Assembly: GCF_026017845.1 (NCBI RefSeq)
Contig: NZ_CP100416.1
Location: 1,517,945-1,581,944, forward strand
DNA: 64,000 bases
Reading direction: 5' to 3'
Origin: Amycolatopsis mediterranei
GTDB taxonomy: Bacteria; Actinomycetota; Actinomycetes; Mycobacteriales; Pseudonocardiaceae
The notes below the pieces were generated by a model that saw only the letters and a program-made list of their open reading frames with translations, did no database searches and had not been told where the DNA came from. The first letter of the stretch is position 1; each line of letters opens with the position of its first letter. Below are positions 1 through 8,221 of the stretch, in pieces. A program made the position numbers and the translations under genes.

Positions 1-2
1 TC

Positions 3-395
3 GAGGCCACCCGGGCGCAGTACCTCGACGGCGTGCCGGATCCGACGCTGGTCAGCCCGGACGTCTGGATCCACGACCAGGCGCTGCTGGACCGCCCCGG
101 CGCCGCGGCGATCCAGCAGGCGCTGCTCGCGGACTACCACCACAACATCGGCCTGTACCCGAAGTGCCACGAGTACTTCCGGACCAGCCGGGTGCCGCTG
201 CTCGCCGTCTGGGGCGGCAACGACGAAATCTTCGTCGCCGACGGCGCCCGCGCCTACGCCCGCGACCTGCCCGACGCCGAAATCCACCTGCTCGACTCCG
301 GACATTTCGCGCTCGAGACGCACTTGGACGCGATCGCCGGGTACCTCCGGGGTTTCCTCGGCCGGGTGCTGCCCGTTGACCGGGACGCCAGTTGA
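3..395 (+). CDS. Alpha/beta hydrolase, C-terminal part (5' end outside window)
   Basis: The frame is open from the first bases of the window, so the gene begins upstream; the GTG at 33 is probably internal. The visible part is the C-terminal third of an alpha/beta-hydrolase fold. A strand ending in VWGGNDEIF carries the likely catalytic Asp. LLDSGHFALE carries the likely catalytic His, followed by the final helix GYLRGFLG. The nucleophile region lies outside the window, so the substrate cannot be named. The family includes haloalkane dehalogenases, epoxide hydrolases and esterases. A separate gene follows after about 70 bases. Confidence 0.75.
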   Translation, partial: EATRAQYLDGVPDPTLVSPDVWIHDQALLDRPGAAAIQQALLADYHHNIGLYPKCHEYFRTSRVPLLAVWGGNDEIFVADGARAYARDLPDAEIHLLDSGHFALETHLDAIAGYLRGFLGRVLPVDRDAS

Positions 396-463
396 CCACC
401 GGGTCGCCGCGCTCGTAGGGTTTTCCCGGACCTCCGCCGTCGTCATCAGCCATGGAGGACGGG

Positions 464-2524
464 ATGAGCAGACGGATTCGGGTGGGGGCGATCGCGCTCG
501 CGCTCGTCGCCGGCACGATGATCACGGCGGGACCGGCGCAGGCCGCGGACCCGTTGCTGTCACAGGGAAAACTCGTGACAGCGTCGTCGTCGGGCGGGTG
601 CTGCCCGGCGGCGAACGCGGTCGACGGCGACTCGGCGACCCGCTGGGCCAGCGCGGCTGGCGTCGATCCACAGTGGATTTACGTCGACCTCGGCGCGGCG
701 GTGCACGTCAGCCGCGTCCGGCTGCAGTGGGACGCATCTTGTGCCACCGCCTACGAAATCGACACGTCCGCCGACCACGCCACGTGGACGAAGATCTACG
801 CGACGACCGCGGGCAAGGGCGGCGTCGAGGACCTGACCGCCCTCGACGGCACCGGCCGGTACGTCCGGGTGTACGGCACGAAACGTTGCCGCACCGACGC
901 GTCGAAGGGCTACTCGCTGCAGGAATTCGGCGTCTACGGCTCGGGGGGTGACGTCCGGCCGCCGTCGCCGCCCGGCACGCCGACGCTCGACGGGGTCACA
1001 CCCACCAGCGCGACCATCTCCTGGACGGCGGCGACCGACGACGTCGGCGTCACGGGTTACGACGTCTACCGCGACGGCCAGCTCTGCGCGAGCACGACCG
1101 GCGCGCTGACGGCGACCTGTGGCAACCTCGGCCCGAACGGCAGCTACGGCTTCTACGTCAACGCCCGCGACGCGGCCGGGAACGTCTCGCAGGCCAGCGG
1201 CACCCTGATCGTGAAGACGCCGCCGTCCGACGACCACACGCCGCCGTCCGCGCCGTCGAACCTGCACACGACCGCGGTCAACAGCACCTCGATCGGCCTC
1301 GCGTGGACCGCGTCGACCGACGAGGTGGGGGTCGCCGGCTACCGGATCTACGACGGCGGCACGCAGATCGGGACGTCGGACACGACGAGCACCACGCTCG
1401 GCGGGCTGACCCCGAACACGGCCTACCACCTGCAGGTCCGGGCCTTCGACGGCAACGGCAACCTCAGCGAGCCGAGCACGCCGGTCCTGGACGTCACCAC
1501 CACCGGCGGGTCGAGCTGCTCGCCGTCGCAGGGCGTCTGCGGCGCCACGCAGGTCGGCACCGACGACGACGTCGTGTGGGGCCTGGTGACCCTGCCGGAC
1601 GGCACGATCCTCTACAACCAGCGCGACGCGCACGCGATCGTCCACCTGAACCCGAAGACCGGCGCGAAGAAGACGATCGGCACCGTGCCGAACGTGCAGA
1701 GCACCGACGGCGAAGGCGGGCTGACCGGGCTGGAGATCAACCCGGTGTCGTTCGCCTCCGACCACTGGCTCTACATCATGCACACCTCGCCGAACGACAA
1801 CCGGATCGTCCGGATCAAGTACGACCCGGCCGGCGACTCGCTGACCACGAGCACCGAGCAGATCCTGCTGACGGGCATCGCGCGCAACAAGTTCCACAAC
1901 GGCGGCCGGCTGCGGTTCAGCCCCGACGGCCGGTACCTGTTCGCGGGCACCGGGGACGCGCAGAACGGCGACAACGCGTCGAACACCAGCAGTCCCAACG
2001 GAAAGGTGCTGCGGATCAACCCGGACGGTTCGATCCCGGCGGACAACCCGTTCCACAACGCGGTGTGGAGCTACGGGCACCGGAACGTCCAGGGCCTGGC
2101 GTTCGACTCCCAGGGCCGGCTGTGGGAGCAGGAGTTCGGCAACAGCATCATGGACGAGACGAACCTGATCGTGAAGGGCGGCAACTTCGGCTGGCCCTCC
2201 TGTGAGGGGACGTCGGGTTCGTGCAGCGGCTCCATCGCGCCGAAGAAGACGTACCCGGTGGCGCAGGGTTCGTGCAGCGGCATCACGATCATCCGCGACG
2301 CGCTGTACGTGGCCTGCCAGCGCGGGACGCGGCTCTACCGCGCGGTGATCAGTGGCAGCTCGCTGACGAACTTCCAGACGTTCTTCAACGGCACGTACGG
2401 GCGGCTCCGCACGGTGGAGCCGGCCCCGGACGGCCAGATGTGGCTGGCGACCAGTGTGGACGGTGACAAGGACAGCACCCCGCACAACAGCCACAACAAG
2501 ATCCTGCGGGTGTCGGTCGGGTAG
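464..2524 (+). CDS. Secreted discoidin-FN3-FN3-PQQ-type sugar dehydrogenase
   Basis: A multidomain exported protein of about 686 aa. I start at the ATG at 464 because GGAGG at 454-458 precedes it; the ATG at 452 overlaps that ribosome site. A Sec signal peptide ending near AQA-AD is followed by an F5/8-type C (discoidin) domain (about residues 30-150). Two fibronectin III domains follow (about 165-250 and 260-345; WTAATDDVGVTGY and WTASTDEVGVAGY). The C-terminal 330 residues resemble soluble glucose/sorbosone dehydrogenases, six-bladed propellers that bind PQQ: GGLTGLEINP, HNGGRLRFSPDG, YGHRNVQGLAFD, GGNFGWP. By family it would oxidise sugars outside the cell, with the front domains binding polysaccharide. 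Cofactor and substrate are inferred. Confidence 0.85.
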   Translation: MSRRIRVGAIALALVAGTMITAGPAQAADPLLSQGKLVTASSSGGCCPAANAVDGDSATRWASAAGVDPQWIYVDLGAAVHVSRVRLQWDASCATAYEIDTSADHATWTKIYATTAGKGGVEDLTALDGTGRYVRVYGTKRCRTDASKGYSLQEFGVYGSGGDVRPPSPPGTPTLDGVTPTSATISWTAATDDVGVTGYDVYRDGQLCASTTGALTATCGNLGPNGSYGFYVNARDAAGNVSQASGTLIVKTPPSDDHTPPSAPSNLHTTAVNSTSIGLAWTASTDEVGVAGYRIYDGGTQIGTSDTTSTTLGGLTPNTAYHLQVRAFDGNGNLSEPSTPVLDVTTTGGSSCSPSQGVCGATQVGTDDDVVWGLVTLPDGTILYNQRDAHAIVHLNPKTGAKKTIGTVPNVQSTDGEGGLTGLEINPVSFASDHWLYIMHTSPNDNRIVRIKYDPAGDSLTTSTEQILLTGIARNKFHNGGRLRFSPDGRYLFAGTGDAQNGDNASNTSSPNGKVLRINPDGSIPADNPFHNAVWSYGHRNVQGLAFDSQGRLWEQEFGNSIMDETNLIVKGGNFGWPSCEGTSGSCSGSIAPKKTYPVAQGSCSGITIIRDALYVACQRGTRLYRAVISGSSLTNFQTFFNGTYGRLRTVEPAPDGQMWLATSVDGDKDSTPHNSHNKILRVSVG

Positions 2525-2547
2525 CGGCCACCGCCCGGGCCGGGAAC

Positions 2548-2946
2548 TCAGCCGTCCAGCAGGCGGGTCAGCGCGTCCCGGGCCTTCGTGTCCGTTTCCG
2601 CCAGCGCGGTCAGTTCCCGGGCCAAAGCCGCGAGCCAGGCCTCGACCGAGGCCGGCTTGCGGCTGATCACCACGCCCCGGACCACTTGGTGGATCTCCGC
2701 CGCGACGCCGCCGTGCGCGGCCTCGCTCAGCACCAGCACGTGGTCCGGGGTGGTCACCCGCACCGACACCGCCTGGCCGTCCCGGCGCGCGACGCGGTCG
2801 GCGAGGGTCCGGCGGCGCGCGACCTCGACCATGCCCGGTGGCAGCGCGCTGCCCAGCGTCTCCGACAGGACCCGGTGGTAGGACTCGACGTCCGCGCGGT
2901 CCGCGCGCAGGGCGGCCACCAGCAGGTGGAAGTCCAGCGCGCCCAT
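2548..2946 (-). CDS. Conserved hypothetical protein, 132 aa, last gene of the YbjQ-like operon
   Basis: A 132-aa soluble protein that I do not recognise. Its ATG overlaps the TGA of the upstream gene (ATGA at 2943-2946), so it is translationally coupled to the YbjQ-like genes. It begins MGALDFHLLVAALRAD, has a charged helical first half, a beta-rich middle (QAVSVRVTTPDHVLVLSE) and a C-terminal helix rich in Ala, Leu and Glu. There is no signal peptide, membrane segment or recognisable catalytic motif. Coupling suggests action with the two upstream proteins. The first protein of the operon starts near 4603 and no other gene lies between. Confidence 0.75.
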   Translation of the reverse strand: MGALDFHLLVAALRADRADVESYHRVLSETLGSALPPGMVEVARRRTLADRVARRDGQAVSVRVTTPDHVLVLSEAAHGGVAAEIHQVVRGVVISRKPASVEAWLAALARELTALAETDTKARDALTRLLDG

Positions 2947-3797
2947 CAGTCGGTGAGGGGCAGCACGAGCTGGGGCTTGGCGATGTGGTGGTCGGCGCGC
3001 AGCGGCTTCACCGCGGTACCGATCGCGAAGAACTCCGTCGTCTGCCCGCCCCACTGGTGGGGCAGCGAGAGCAGCTGCACCCCGACGATGCCCTCCGCCT
3101 CCAGCTGCTCCGCCTCCGCCTGCATCCGCGACATCGCCAGTTCGCGCGCGTCGTACAGCGCTTCGGTGTACTGCGGGATCTCGACGTTCTTGCCGAAGTT
3201 GCCCACCACCTGCCGGAACCGCTGGTGCGCGATGTGGTAAACGCACGTGCCCATCACCATCCCCAGCGGGGCGTAGCCGGCCTGCACCAGCGTCCAGAAG
3301 TCCTGTCCGGACAGGTCCGAAGTGAACGGCTTCCCGGCGTTGGTGCGCCATTCGCCGGGTTCCTCGGCCTTGACCGCGGTGCCGACGGCGATGAACTCGG
3401 CCAGGTCGGTGCCGAACTCCTTGAACTCGATCTCCAGGCGGACCGCGACGATGCCGTCCGCGCCGAGGACGTCCGCCTCGGTCTCCATCCGGGACATCGC
3501 CAGCTCGCGCGCGTGGTACATGGCCTGGGAAAGCCGGTCCAGCTCCTGGTTCTTGGTCCACTGGCGCCACTGGAACCCGACGTGGTAGATGCTCGAGCCC
3601 AGCACCAGCCCGAGCGGCCGGAACCCGGCTTCGCGCACGAGGAGGAACTCGTTGACGCTCAGGTCCGAGGTGAACAGGCCGGCTTTCCCGCCGGGGCGCA
3701 TCTCGGTGAGCCGTCGCATCGCATCCTCGGGGATGTGGTGCTCAGCGCCGGGCGGGGCTTCGCCCTCCGGATCCCCTGGGGAAGGTGCAGGCGTCAC
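2946..3797 (-). CDS. Tandem YbjQ/UPF0145-like (heavy-metal-binding fold) protein
   Basis: A 283-aa protein made of two similar domains (about residues 40-140 and 150-260). Each opens with an FTSDLS motif, has a LG(L/M)V(L/M)G segment and an ARELAMSRM helix, and ends in (E)F(I/F)A(I/V)GTAVK. This is the pattern of the YbjQ/UPF0145 family, oligomeric alpha/beta proteins often labelled heavy-metal-binding; their biochemical role is not firmly known. The GTG start overlaps the upstream stop (GTGA at 3794-3797), and its own stop overlaps the next ATG, so three genes form one coupled unit. A Pro/Glu-rich stretch of about 26 residues precedes domain 1. Confidence 0.8.
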   Translation of the reverse strand: MTPAPSPGDPEGEAPPGAEHHIPEDAMRRLTEMRPGGKAGLFTSDLSVNEFLLVREAGFRPLGLVLGSSIYHVGFQWRQWTKNQELDRLSQAMYHARELAMSRMETEADVLGADGIVAVRLEIEFKEFGTDLAEFIAVGTAVKAEEPGEWRTNAGKPFTSDLSGQDFWTLVQAGYAPLGMVMGTCVYHIAHQRFRQVVGNFGKNVEIPQYTEALYDARELAMSRMQAEAEQLEAEGIVGVQLLSLPHQWGGQTTEFFAIGTAVKPLRADHHIAKPQLVLPLTD

Positions 3798-4603
3798 GAA
3801 GCCTCCTCGGAACGGTTCAACGGCAGGATCTTCAGCGTGCCGGCCGGGGTCGCCGGGCCTTCGTGGAAGCGGGCGATCGCGGTGCCGATGACGGTGGCCA
3901 TGGCGGCCACCGCGATGTCGTGGACCGGCCAGATGTCGAACTTCAGGTCCGAGACGATCCCGCCGTCGGCACCGCAGTCGCCGATCTCGCGGGCGAACTC
4001 GGCTCGCGCCTCGGCCCGCACGGCGGTGGCGAGTTCCGTGGCCAGGGGGATTTCGACGTTCCCGGCCCACTCGTTGACCAGGGACCGCTGCCAGTAGTCG
4101 GTGAACGCCCGGCCGGAAATGCCGACCGCGACGCGCACGGGCACCCAGCCCGCGAGCATCAGCTTGGCGACGTCCTGGCCCGGCAGGCCGGTGGTGAACG
4201 GGTGCCGCGGCCGCGGCCCGGCCTTGGCGCGCACGGCGGTGCCGAGTGCGACGAACTCCTGCGCCGCGCCATCGGGCGAAGTCACCGCGAAGTCGATCCC
4301 GAGCACGCCGTCGGCCCCGATCGCGGCCGCTTCCTCCACGAGCCGGTCGAGGGCCGTCTCGTAGCCCTCGCGCAGGATCCCCGCCAGCTGCCCGATCCGG
4401 TCGGCGGACCAGGTGTCCGTCCCCGTGAAGCCGATCTGGTGGACGACGCAGCCCATGACGTCGCCGACGGGGGTGAAGCCGGCCACGTCGGCCCCCACCG
4501 CGCCCGGCACGCTGAGCAGCGACGTCTTCGGCCCGGTGGGGGAGAACCGGTCGAAGCGCGCCTGCGTTCCCGGCGACAGGTCGCGCGATCCCCGCTCGGG
4601 CAC
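3794..4603 (-). CDS. Tandem YbjQ/UPF0145-like protein, first gene of operon
   Basis: A 269-aa paralogue of the next gene. I chose the GTG at 4601-4603 because a GGAGGGAGG ribosome site lies 7 bases upstream. Two domains are visible: one from LLSVPGAVGADVAG to EFVALGTAVRAKAG (about 35-130), one from PFTTGLPGQDVAKL to MATVIGTAIARF (about 137-250). The second is more diverged: the ARELAMSRM helix has become RAEARAEFAREIG. There is no signal peptide. With its neighbour it gives four YbjQ-like domains in one operon, which suggests a hetero-oligomeric assembly. Its function is unknown. Confidence 0.75.
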   Translation of the reverse strand: MPERGSRDLSPGTQARFDRFSPTGPKTSLLSVPGAVGADVAGFTPVGDVMGCVVHQIGFTGTDTWSADRIGQLAGILREGYETALDRLVEEAAAIGADGVLGIDFAVTSPDGAAQEFVALGTAVRAKAGPRPRHPFTTGLPGQDVAKLMLAGWVPVRVAVGISGRAFTDYWQRSLVNEWAGNVEIPLATELATAVRAEARAEFAREIGDCGADGGIVSDLKFDIWPVHDIAVAAMATVIGTAIARFHEGPATPAGTLKILPLNRSEEAS

Positions 4604-4656
4604 AGGCGGCCTCCCTCCGGCACTGCTGCCATCGTGGCACGGATTCCGCCCGCGTG

Positions 4657-5682
4657 TCAGCGCCAGCTGTCGTCGCCGAAGCCGAGGGTCACCGGGCCGC
4701 GGCGGATCCCCGCCACCGTCTCCGACGGCAGCACTTCGTCCAGGAACGCGTACTCCGGGCTGCGGGTCCGCGCGTGCCACTGTGCGATCTCGTGCCAGCC
4801 CGGGGCCGCCAGCGCGCCGCCGAAGTGCTGCACCGACAGGCTCGCCGTCAGGCACGCGAACCGGAGGCGCTCCACCAGCGGCCAGCCCGTCAGCGTCGCG
4901 GCCACGAACCCGGCACCGAACACGTCGCCGGCGCCCGTGGCGTCCAGCACGTCGACCGGGAGCGCCGGGACCGCCGCCGTCTCGCCGGTCGTCCCGTCCA
5001 CCGCCAGCACGCCCTCGCCGCCGCGGGTGATCACCGCGATCGGGACCAGGTCCGCCAGCCTGGCCAGCGCCGCTTCGGGGGTGTCCGTCCGGGTGTAGCG
5101 CAGTGCCTCGATTTCGTTCGGCAGGAAGGCGTGGCAGCACGCCAGCTGCTCCAGCAACGCCGGCGACCAGGCCTCGGACGGGTCCCAGCCGACGTCGGCG
5201 AACACGAGGCTGCCCGACTGGTGTGCGGTGTGGACCCACTCGGCCGTGTCGAGGCCGATGTGCGCCACCGTCGCCCGGCTCGGCGGCGGCGAACCGGCGA
5301 GCTCCGCGACCGGGACGGGCGGTGGGTGGCCGTGGGTGACCATCGCGCGGTCGCCCGCGTAGGCCAGCGAGACCGTCACCGGCGAGTGCCACTCCGGGAA
5401 CCGCCGCGAGCGCGACAGGTCGATGCGCTCCTGCCGGGTCAGCACGTCCCAGCAGTAGCGCCCGTAGACGTCGGTGCCGAACGCCGCCGCCAGCGACGTG
5501 CGCAAGCCGAGGCGGCTCAGCGCGACCGCGAAGTTCGCGATCCCGCCCGGTCCCGAGCCCATGCCGCCCGTCCACACCTCGGTGCCCGGCGCCGGCGGGC
5601 GTTCGAGCCCGGTGAAGACCAGGTCGAAGAACAGCAGGCCGGACAGGAAGACATCGACTTCGGGTACGGGCTCAGCCGGCAC
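4657..5682 (-). CDS. PfkB-family carbohydrate kinase
   Basis: A sugar or nucleoside kinase of the ribokinase/PfkB superfamily, 341 aa. The N-terminal family pattern is visible (TGGMGSGPGGIANFAVALSRLGL), and near residue 250 the C-terminal signature DATGAGDVFGAGF contains the catalytic Asp and the anion hole. I prefer the GTG at 5682 (V-P-A-E-P) because GGAGG lies 5 bases upstream; the GTG at 5694 overlaps that site. It is divergent from the GH4 phospho-glycosidase gene, so it may supply or process phosphosugars for the same pathway. That link is inferred from position. The sugar cannot be told from the sequence. Confidence 0.85.
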   Translation of the reverse strand: MPAEPVPEVDVFLSGLLFFDLVFTGLERPPAPGTEVWTGGMGSGPGGIANFAVALSRLGLRTSLAAAFGTDVYGRYCWDVLTRQERIDLSRSRRFPEWHSPVTVSLAYAGDRAMVTHGHPPPVPVAELAGSPPPSRATVAHIGLDTAEWVHTAHQSGSLVFADVGWDPSEAWSPALLEQLACCHAFLPNEIEALRYTRTDTPEAALARLADLVPIAVITRGGEGVLAVDGTTGETAAVPALPVDVLDATGAGDVFGAGFVAATLTGWPLVERLRFACLTASLSVQHFGGALAAPGWHEIAQWHARTRSPEYAFLDEVLPSETVAGIRRGPVTLGFGDDSWR

Positions 5683-5799
5683 AGGCGCCTCCACGGATCA
5701 CGCAACGGTGGCCCGAGCCTGCGTCAGCGGCGCGAGATCCGCAAGAGCGGGGCCGCTCGAGCCGCGGAGTGCGGGCTCGGGGGCTGCTAGGGTCGCCGG

Positions 5800-5952
5800 A
5801 TGCGGCACGGCTGTCACTCGGAGCTTCGCTCCGGGCCGGGGGCTCCGCCACCCGGACCCCCGGAAAACCTGGTGGGTCATCCGGAGGCCCCGCCACCCGG
5901 ACCCCCGCAAGACGTGGTGGGTCACCCGATCGAGCAAAGCGTTTCACGATGA
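5800..5952 (+). CDS. Possible leaderless 50-aa leader ORF built on an intergenic repeat
   Basis: A TAGGGT box (5788-5793) lies 6 bases before this ATG, the usual geometry of a leaderless actinobacterial promoter. The frame runs 50 codons through two copies of the GCTTCGC...CCACCCGGACCCCC repeat, giving Pro/Gly-rich APPPGPP motifs. It stops at a TGA overlapping the GH4 start (ATGA at 5949-5952). The GH4 start has no Shine-Dalgarno sequence, so coupled translation from this ORF would explain its expression. The peptide itself looks like repeat sequence and probably has no function of its own. A chance open frame cannot be excluded. Confidence 0.35.
   Translation: MRHGCHSELRSGPGAPPPGPPENLVGHPEAPPPGPPQDVVGHPIEQSVSR
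5823..5907. repeat. Two copies of a GC-rich intergenic repeat
   Basis: The long copy (5823-5861) has the core GCTTCGCTCCGGGCCGGGGG then CTCCGCCACCCGGACCCCC. A short copy (about 5886-5907) repeats CCGCCACCCGGACCCCCG, and GGTGGGTCA follows both copies at about 35 bases. A third copy lies at 31400-31440 between the EamA and MarR genes. The core can fold through CCGGG/CCCGG pairing. It looks like a dispersed intergenic repeat family. Confidence 0.7.
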
Positions 5953-7229
5953 GGCTGGCGATCCTCGGCGGCGGCGGTTTCCGCGTGCCGCTGGTGCACG
6001 GGGCGCTGCTGGCCGGCGGTGAAGTCACCGAGCTCGTCCTGCACGACGTCGACGCCGGTCGCCTCGCGGCGATCGAACGGGTCCTGGCCGAGCAGGCCGG
6101 CGGCGCGGCGAACGCGCCGCGGGTGCGCACCACCACCGATCTCGCCGCCGCGGTGTCCGATGTGGACTTCGTGTTCTCGGCCATCCGCGTCGGCGGTCTG
6201 CGCGGCCGTCGGCTCGACGAGCAGGTCGCGCACGCGGAAGGCGTGCTGGGGCAGGAAACCGCCGGCGCGGGCGGGATCGCCTACGGACTGCGGACGGTCC
6301 CGGTCGCGGTCGCCCTCGCGCGGCTGATCGGCGAGCTGGCGCCGCGGGCGTGGGTCATCAACTTCACCAACCCCGCCGGCATGGTCACCGAAGCGATGGC
6401 CGCGCACCTCGGCGCCCGGGTGATCGGCATCTGCGACTCGCCGGCCGGGTTGTGCCGCCGCGTCGCCCGGGCCCTCGGGATCGACGCGGCGGCGGCGAAG
6501 TTCGACTACGCGGGGCTCAACCACCTCGGCTGGCTCCGCTCGGTCCGCGTCGGCGGGGAGGACGTCTTGCCGCGGTTGCTCGCCGACACCGCCGCGTGCG
6601 AGTCGTTCGAGGAGGGCAGGCTCTTCGGTGCGGACTGGCTGCGCACGCTGGGCGCGGTGCCCAACGAATACCTGCACTATTACTACTTCGCCCGCGAAGC
6701 CGCCGGTTCGGAGTCGCGCGGGGCGTTCCTTTTGGAACAGCAACGCGGCTTCTACGCGGAACCTTCGCTCGTGTCGTGGGAACGCACGCGCCTGGAACGC
6801 GAAGCGACGTACATGGCCGAGACGCGCGAGGGGGAGCGTGACGACCTCGAGGGCGGTGGCTACGAGAAGGTCGCGCTGGCCTTGATGCGCGCCCTCGCCC
6901 ACGGCGAGCGCACGACGCTGATCCTCAACGTCCGCAACGGTTCCGCGCTCCCGGGCGTGCCGGGTGACGCGATCGTCGAGGTGCCGTGCGCGGTCGACGC
7001 CGGCGGCGCCCGCCCGCTCGCCACCGCGCCGCTGGCGGACCACGCGCTGGGCCTGGTGACGACGGTCAAGGCGGTCGAGCGGGCGACGATCGAGGCGGCG
7101 ACGACGGGCTCGCGGGCGGCGGCGCTGCGGGCGTTCGCACTGCACCCGCTGGTCGGCTCGGTGCCGGTCGCCCGGCGGTTGCTGGACGCCTACGTCGCCG
7201 CGCACCCGGAACTCGCCTACCTCGCCTGA
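5949..7229 (+). CDS. Glycoside hydrolase family 4 (6-phospho-beta-glucosidase type)
   Basis: A 426-aa GH4 enzyme. The family hydrolyses phosphorylated or plain glycosides by an NAD+- and Mn2+-dependent redox mechanism. Visible: the N-terminal dinucleotide loop ILGGGGFRVPLV; FTNPAGMVTEA; CDSPAG, whose Cys is a metal ligand in the family; and NHLGW, whose His is the other ligand. Length is normal. The ATG at 5949 aligns with the family start and there is no Shine-Dalgarno, but the TGA of a 50-codon ORF overlaps the start. The PfkB kinase lies divergently upstream. The gene overlaps the convergent SDR gene by 13 bases. It could also act on an unphosphorylated glycoside. Confidence 0.88.
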   Translation: MRLAILGGGGFRVPLVHGALLAGGEVTELVLHDVDAGRLAAIERVLAEQAGGAANAPRVRTTTDLAAAVSDVDFVFSAIRVGGLRGRRLDEQVAHAEGVLGQETAGAGGIAYGLRTVPVAVALARLIGELAPRAWVINFTNPAGMVTEAMAAHLGARVIGICDSPAGLCRRVARALGIDAAAAKFDYAGLNHLGWLRSVRVGGEDVLPRLLADTAACESFEEGRLFGADWLRTLGAVPNEYLHYYYFAREAAGSESRGAFLLEQQRGFYAEPSLVSWERTRLEREATYMAETREGERDDLEGGGYEKVALALMRALAHGERTTLILNVRNGSALPGVPGDAIVEVPCAVDAGGARPLATAPLADHALGLVTTVKAVERATIEAATTGSRAAALRAFALHPLVGSVPVARRLLDAYVAAHPELAYLA

Positions 7230-7936
7230 ACCGCCGCCGTGGTGGTGAACTCCGCTTCGGCGTCGCGCTGGACGTACAGCGACCACGCCTTCTCCGCGAT
7301 GTCGTCCGGATCGAGCGTTCCCACGGTGAAGCCGTGGTCCTGCGCGGTCATCATGCGGTGGATGTCGCCGCGCTCGACGAGGCCACCGATGGTCAGGATC
7401 CCGGCGTGGACGCCCGTTTCCCGCAGGGCCGCGTGCAGCGTGAGCACGTACATCCGCAGCGCCGCCGACGCCGGGGCGAGACTGCCGAGCATCGGCATCG
7501 GGTACTTGCCGCTCAGGCCGCCGGCGAACAGCAGGGAACCCGAACCGCGCGCCAGCAGGCCCGGCAGCACGGCTCCGACGAGTTTCGCCGCCGGGACCAC
7601 CAGGGAATCGAAGGCCGCGCGCAGGCTGCCGGCGCCGGCCTCGGTGAGGGGCGTGATACCCCCGCCGGCCGTGGCGTCGGCCGGCCCGAAGTACACCGTG
7701 TCGATCTCGCCGGCGTCGGCGGTGATGCGGGCGAGCACGGCCCCGAGCTGGGCTTCGTCGGTCACGTCGGCCGTGTAGGTGGGGGCGGTGATCCCGGCCA
7801 GCGACGCACGGTAGTCCGCGTGCCGGGCGTCGGTGCGGGAAACCAGCGCCGTCGTGAAGCCTTCGCGGCCGAAGCGGTGGGCGATCGACAGGCCGAGCCC
7901 GGGACCGACGCCCAGGACGGCGAGCACTTTCGGCAA
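7217..7936 (-). CDS. Atypical SDR-family protein lacking the YxxxK pair
   Basis: A 239-aa Rossmann protein of the short-chain dehydrogenase/reductase superfamily. The start is TTG at 7936, with a strong AGGAGG six bases upstream. The cofactor loop GVGPGLGLSIAHRFG is intact. Where classical SDRs have YxxxK, the sequence reads LAPASAALRMY, so the catalytic Tyr and Lys are not in their usual places. It may be an atypical SDR with altered chemistry or a binding protein. Its promoter at 7973-8002 contains a TCAACTT/AAGTTGA inverted repeat. Its 3' end overlaps the GH4 gene. Confidence 0.8.
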   Translation of the reverse strand: MPKVLAVLGVGPGLGLSIAHRFGREGFTTALVSRTDARHADYRASLAGITAPTYTADVTDEAQLGAVLARITADAGEIDTVYFGPADATAGGGITPLTEAGAGSLRAAFDSLVVPAAKLVGAVLPGLLARGSGSLLFAGGLSGKYPMPMLGSLAPASAALRMYVLTLHAALRETGVHAGILTIGGLVERGDIHRMMTAQDHGFTVGTLDPDDIAEKAWSLYVQRDAEAEFTTTAAVQAR

Positions 7937-7970
7937 GGGAACCTCCTTTTGGAGAAAACTGAGACTGTCC

Positions 7971-8006
7971 TCAACTTAGCCACAAGTTGAGCGTGCCGTC
8001 AACTTG
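7971..8006 (-). promoter_or_regulatory. Promoter and inverted-repeat operator of the SDR gene
   Basis: On the minus strand a TTGACG -35 (7997-8002) and a TAAGTT -10 (7973-7978) are 18 bases apart and point at the TTG start at 7936. A perfect 7-base inverted repeat, TCAACTT-N6-AAGTTGA (7971-7990), covers the -10. A third half-site TCAACTTG (7999-8006) covers the -35. This suggests repression by a dimeric regulator not obvious in the window. Confidence 0.6.
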
Positions 8007-8221
8007 TCTCGAGGGTCTACAGGGGACGGTCGAGGCGGCCGTCCGGGTGTCGAAGTGCCGCAAGCCGTCGCGGTCGCGTACCTGCGCCGAATGCCGCTTC
8101 CGGTTGGCGCCACCGGCCGAGCCGGACCGGCCGTGACTGCTCCAGTCGGGTAGAACCTGTTCCAGTTTTGGGCCGCTGCGGAGATCATGGCCCTCGCCGT
8201 TCCGCGAGCGAGGAGTGCGCC

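Noticed and set aside
560..2494. A 644-codon minus-strand frame opposite the sugar dehydrogenase
   Set aside because: The opposite strand encodes a clear multidomain exported protein; the antisense product is rich in Arg and Val and matches no family.
5769..5948. Longer start for the GH4 gene
   Set aside because: The added residues are translated intergenic repeat, and the family's dinucleotide-binding loop begins right after the ATG at 5949.
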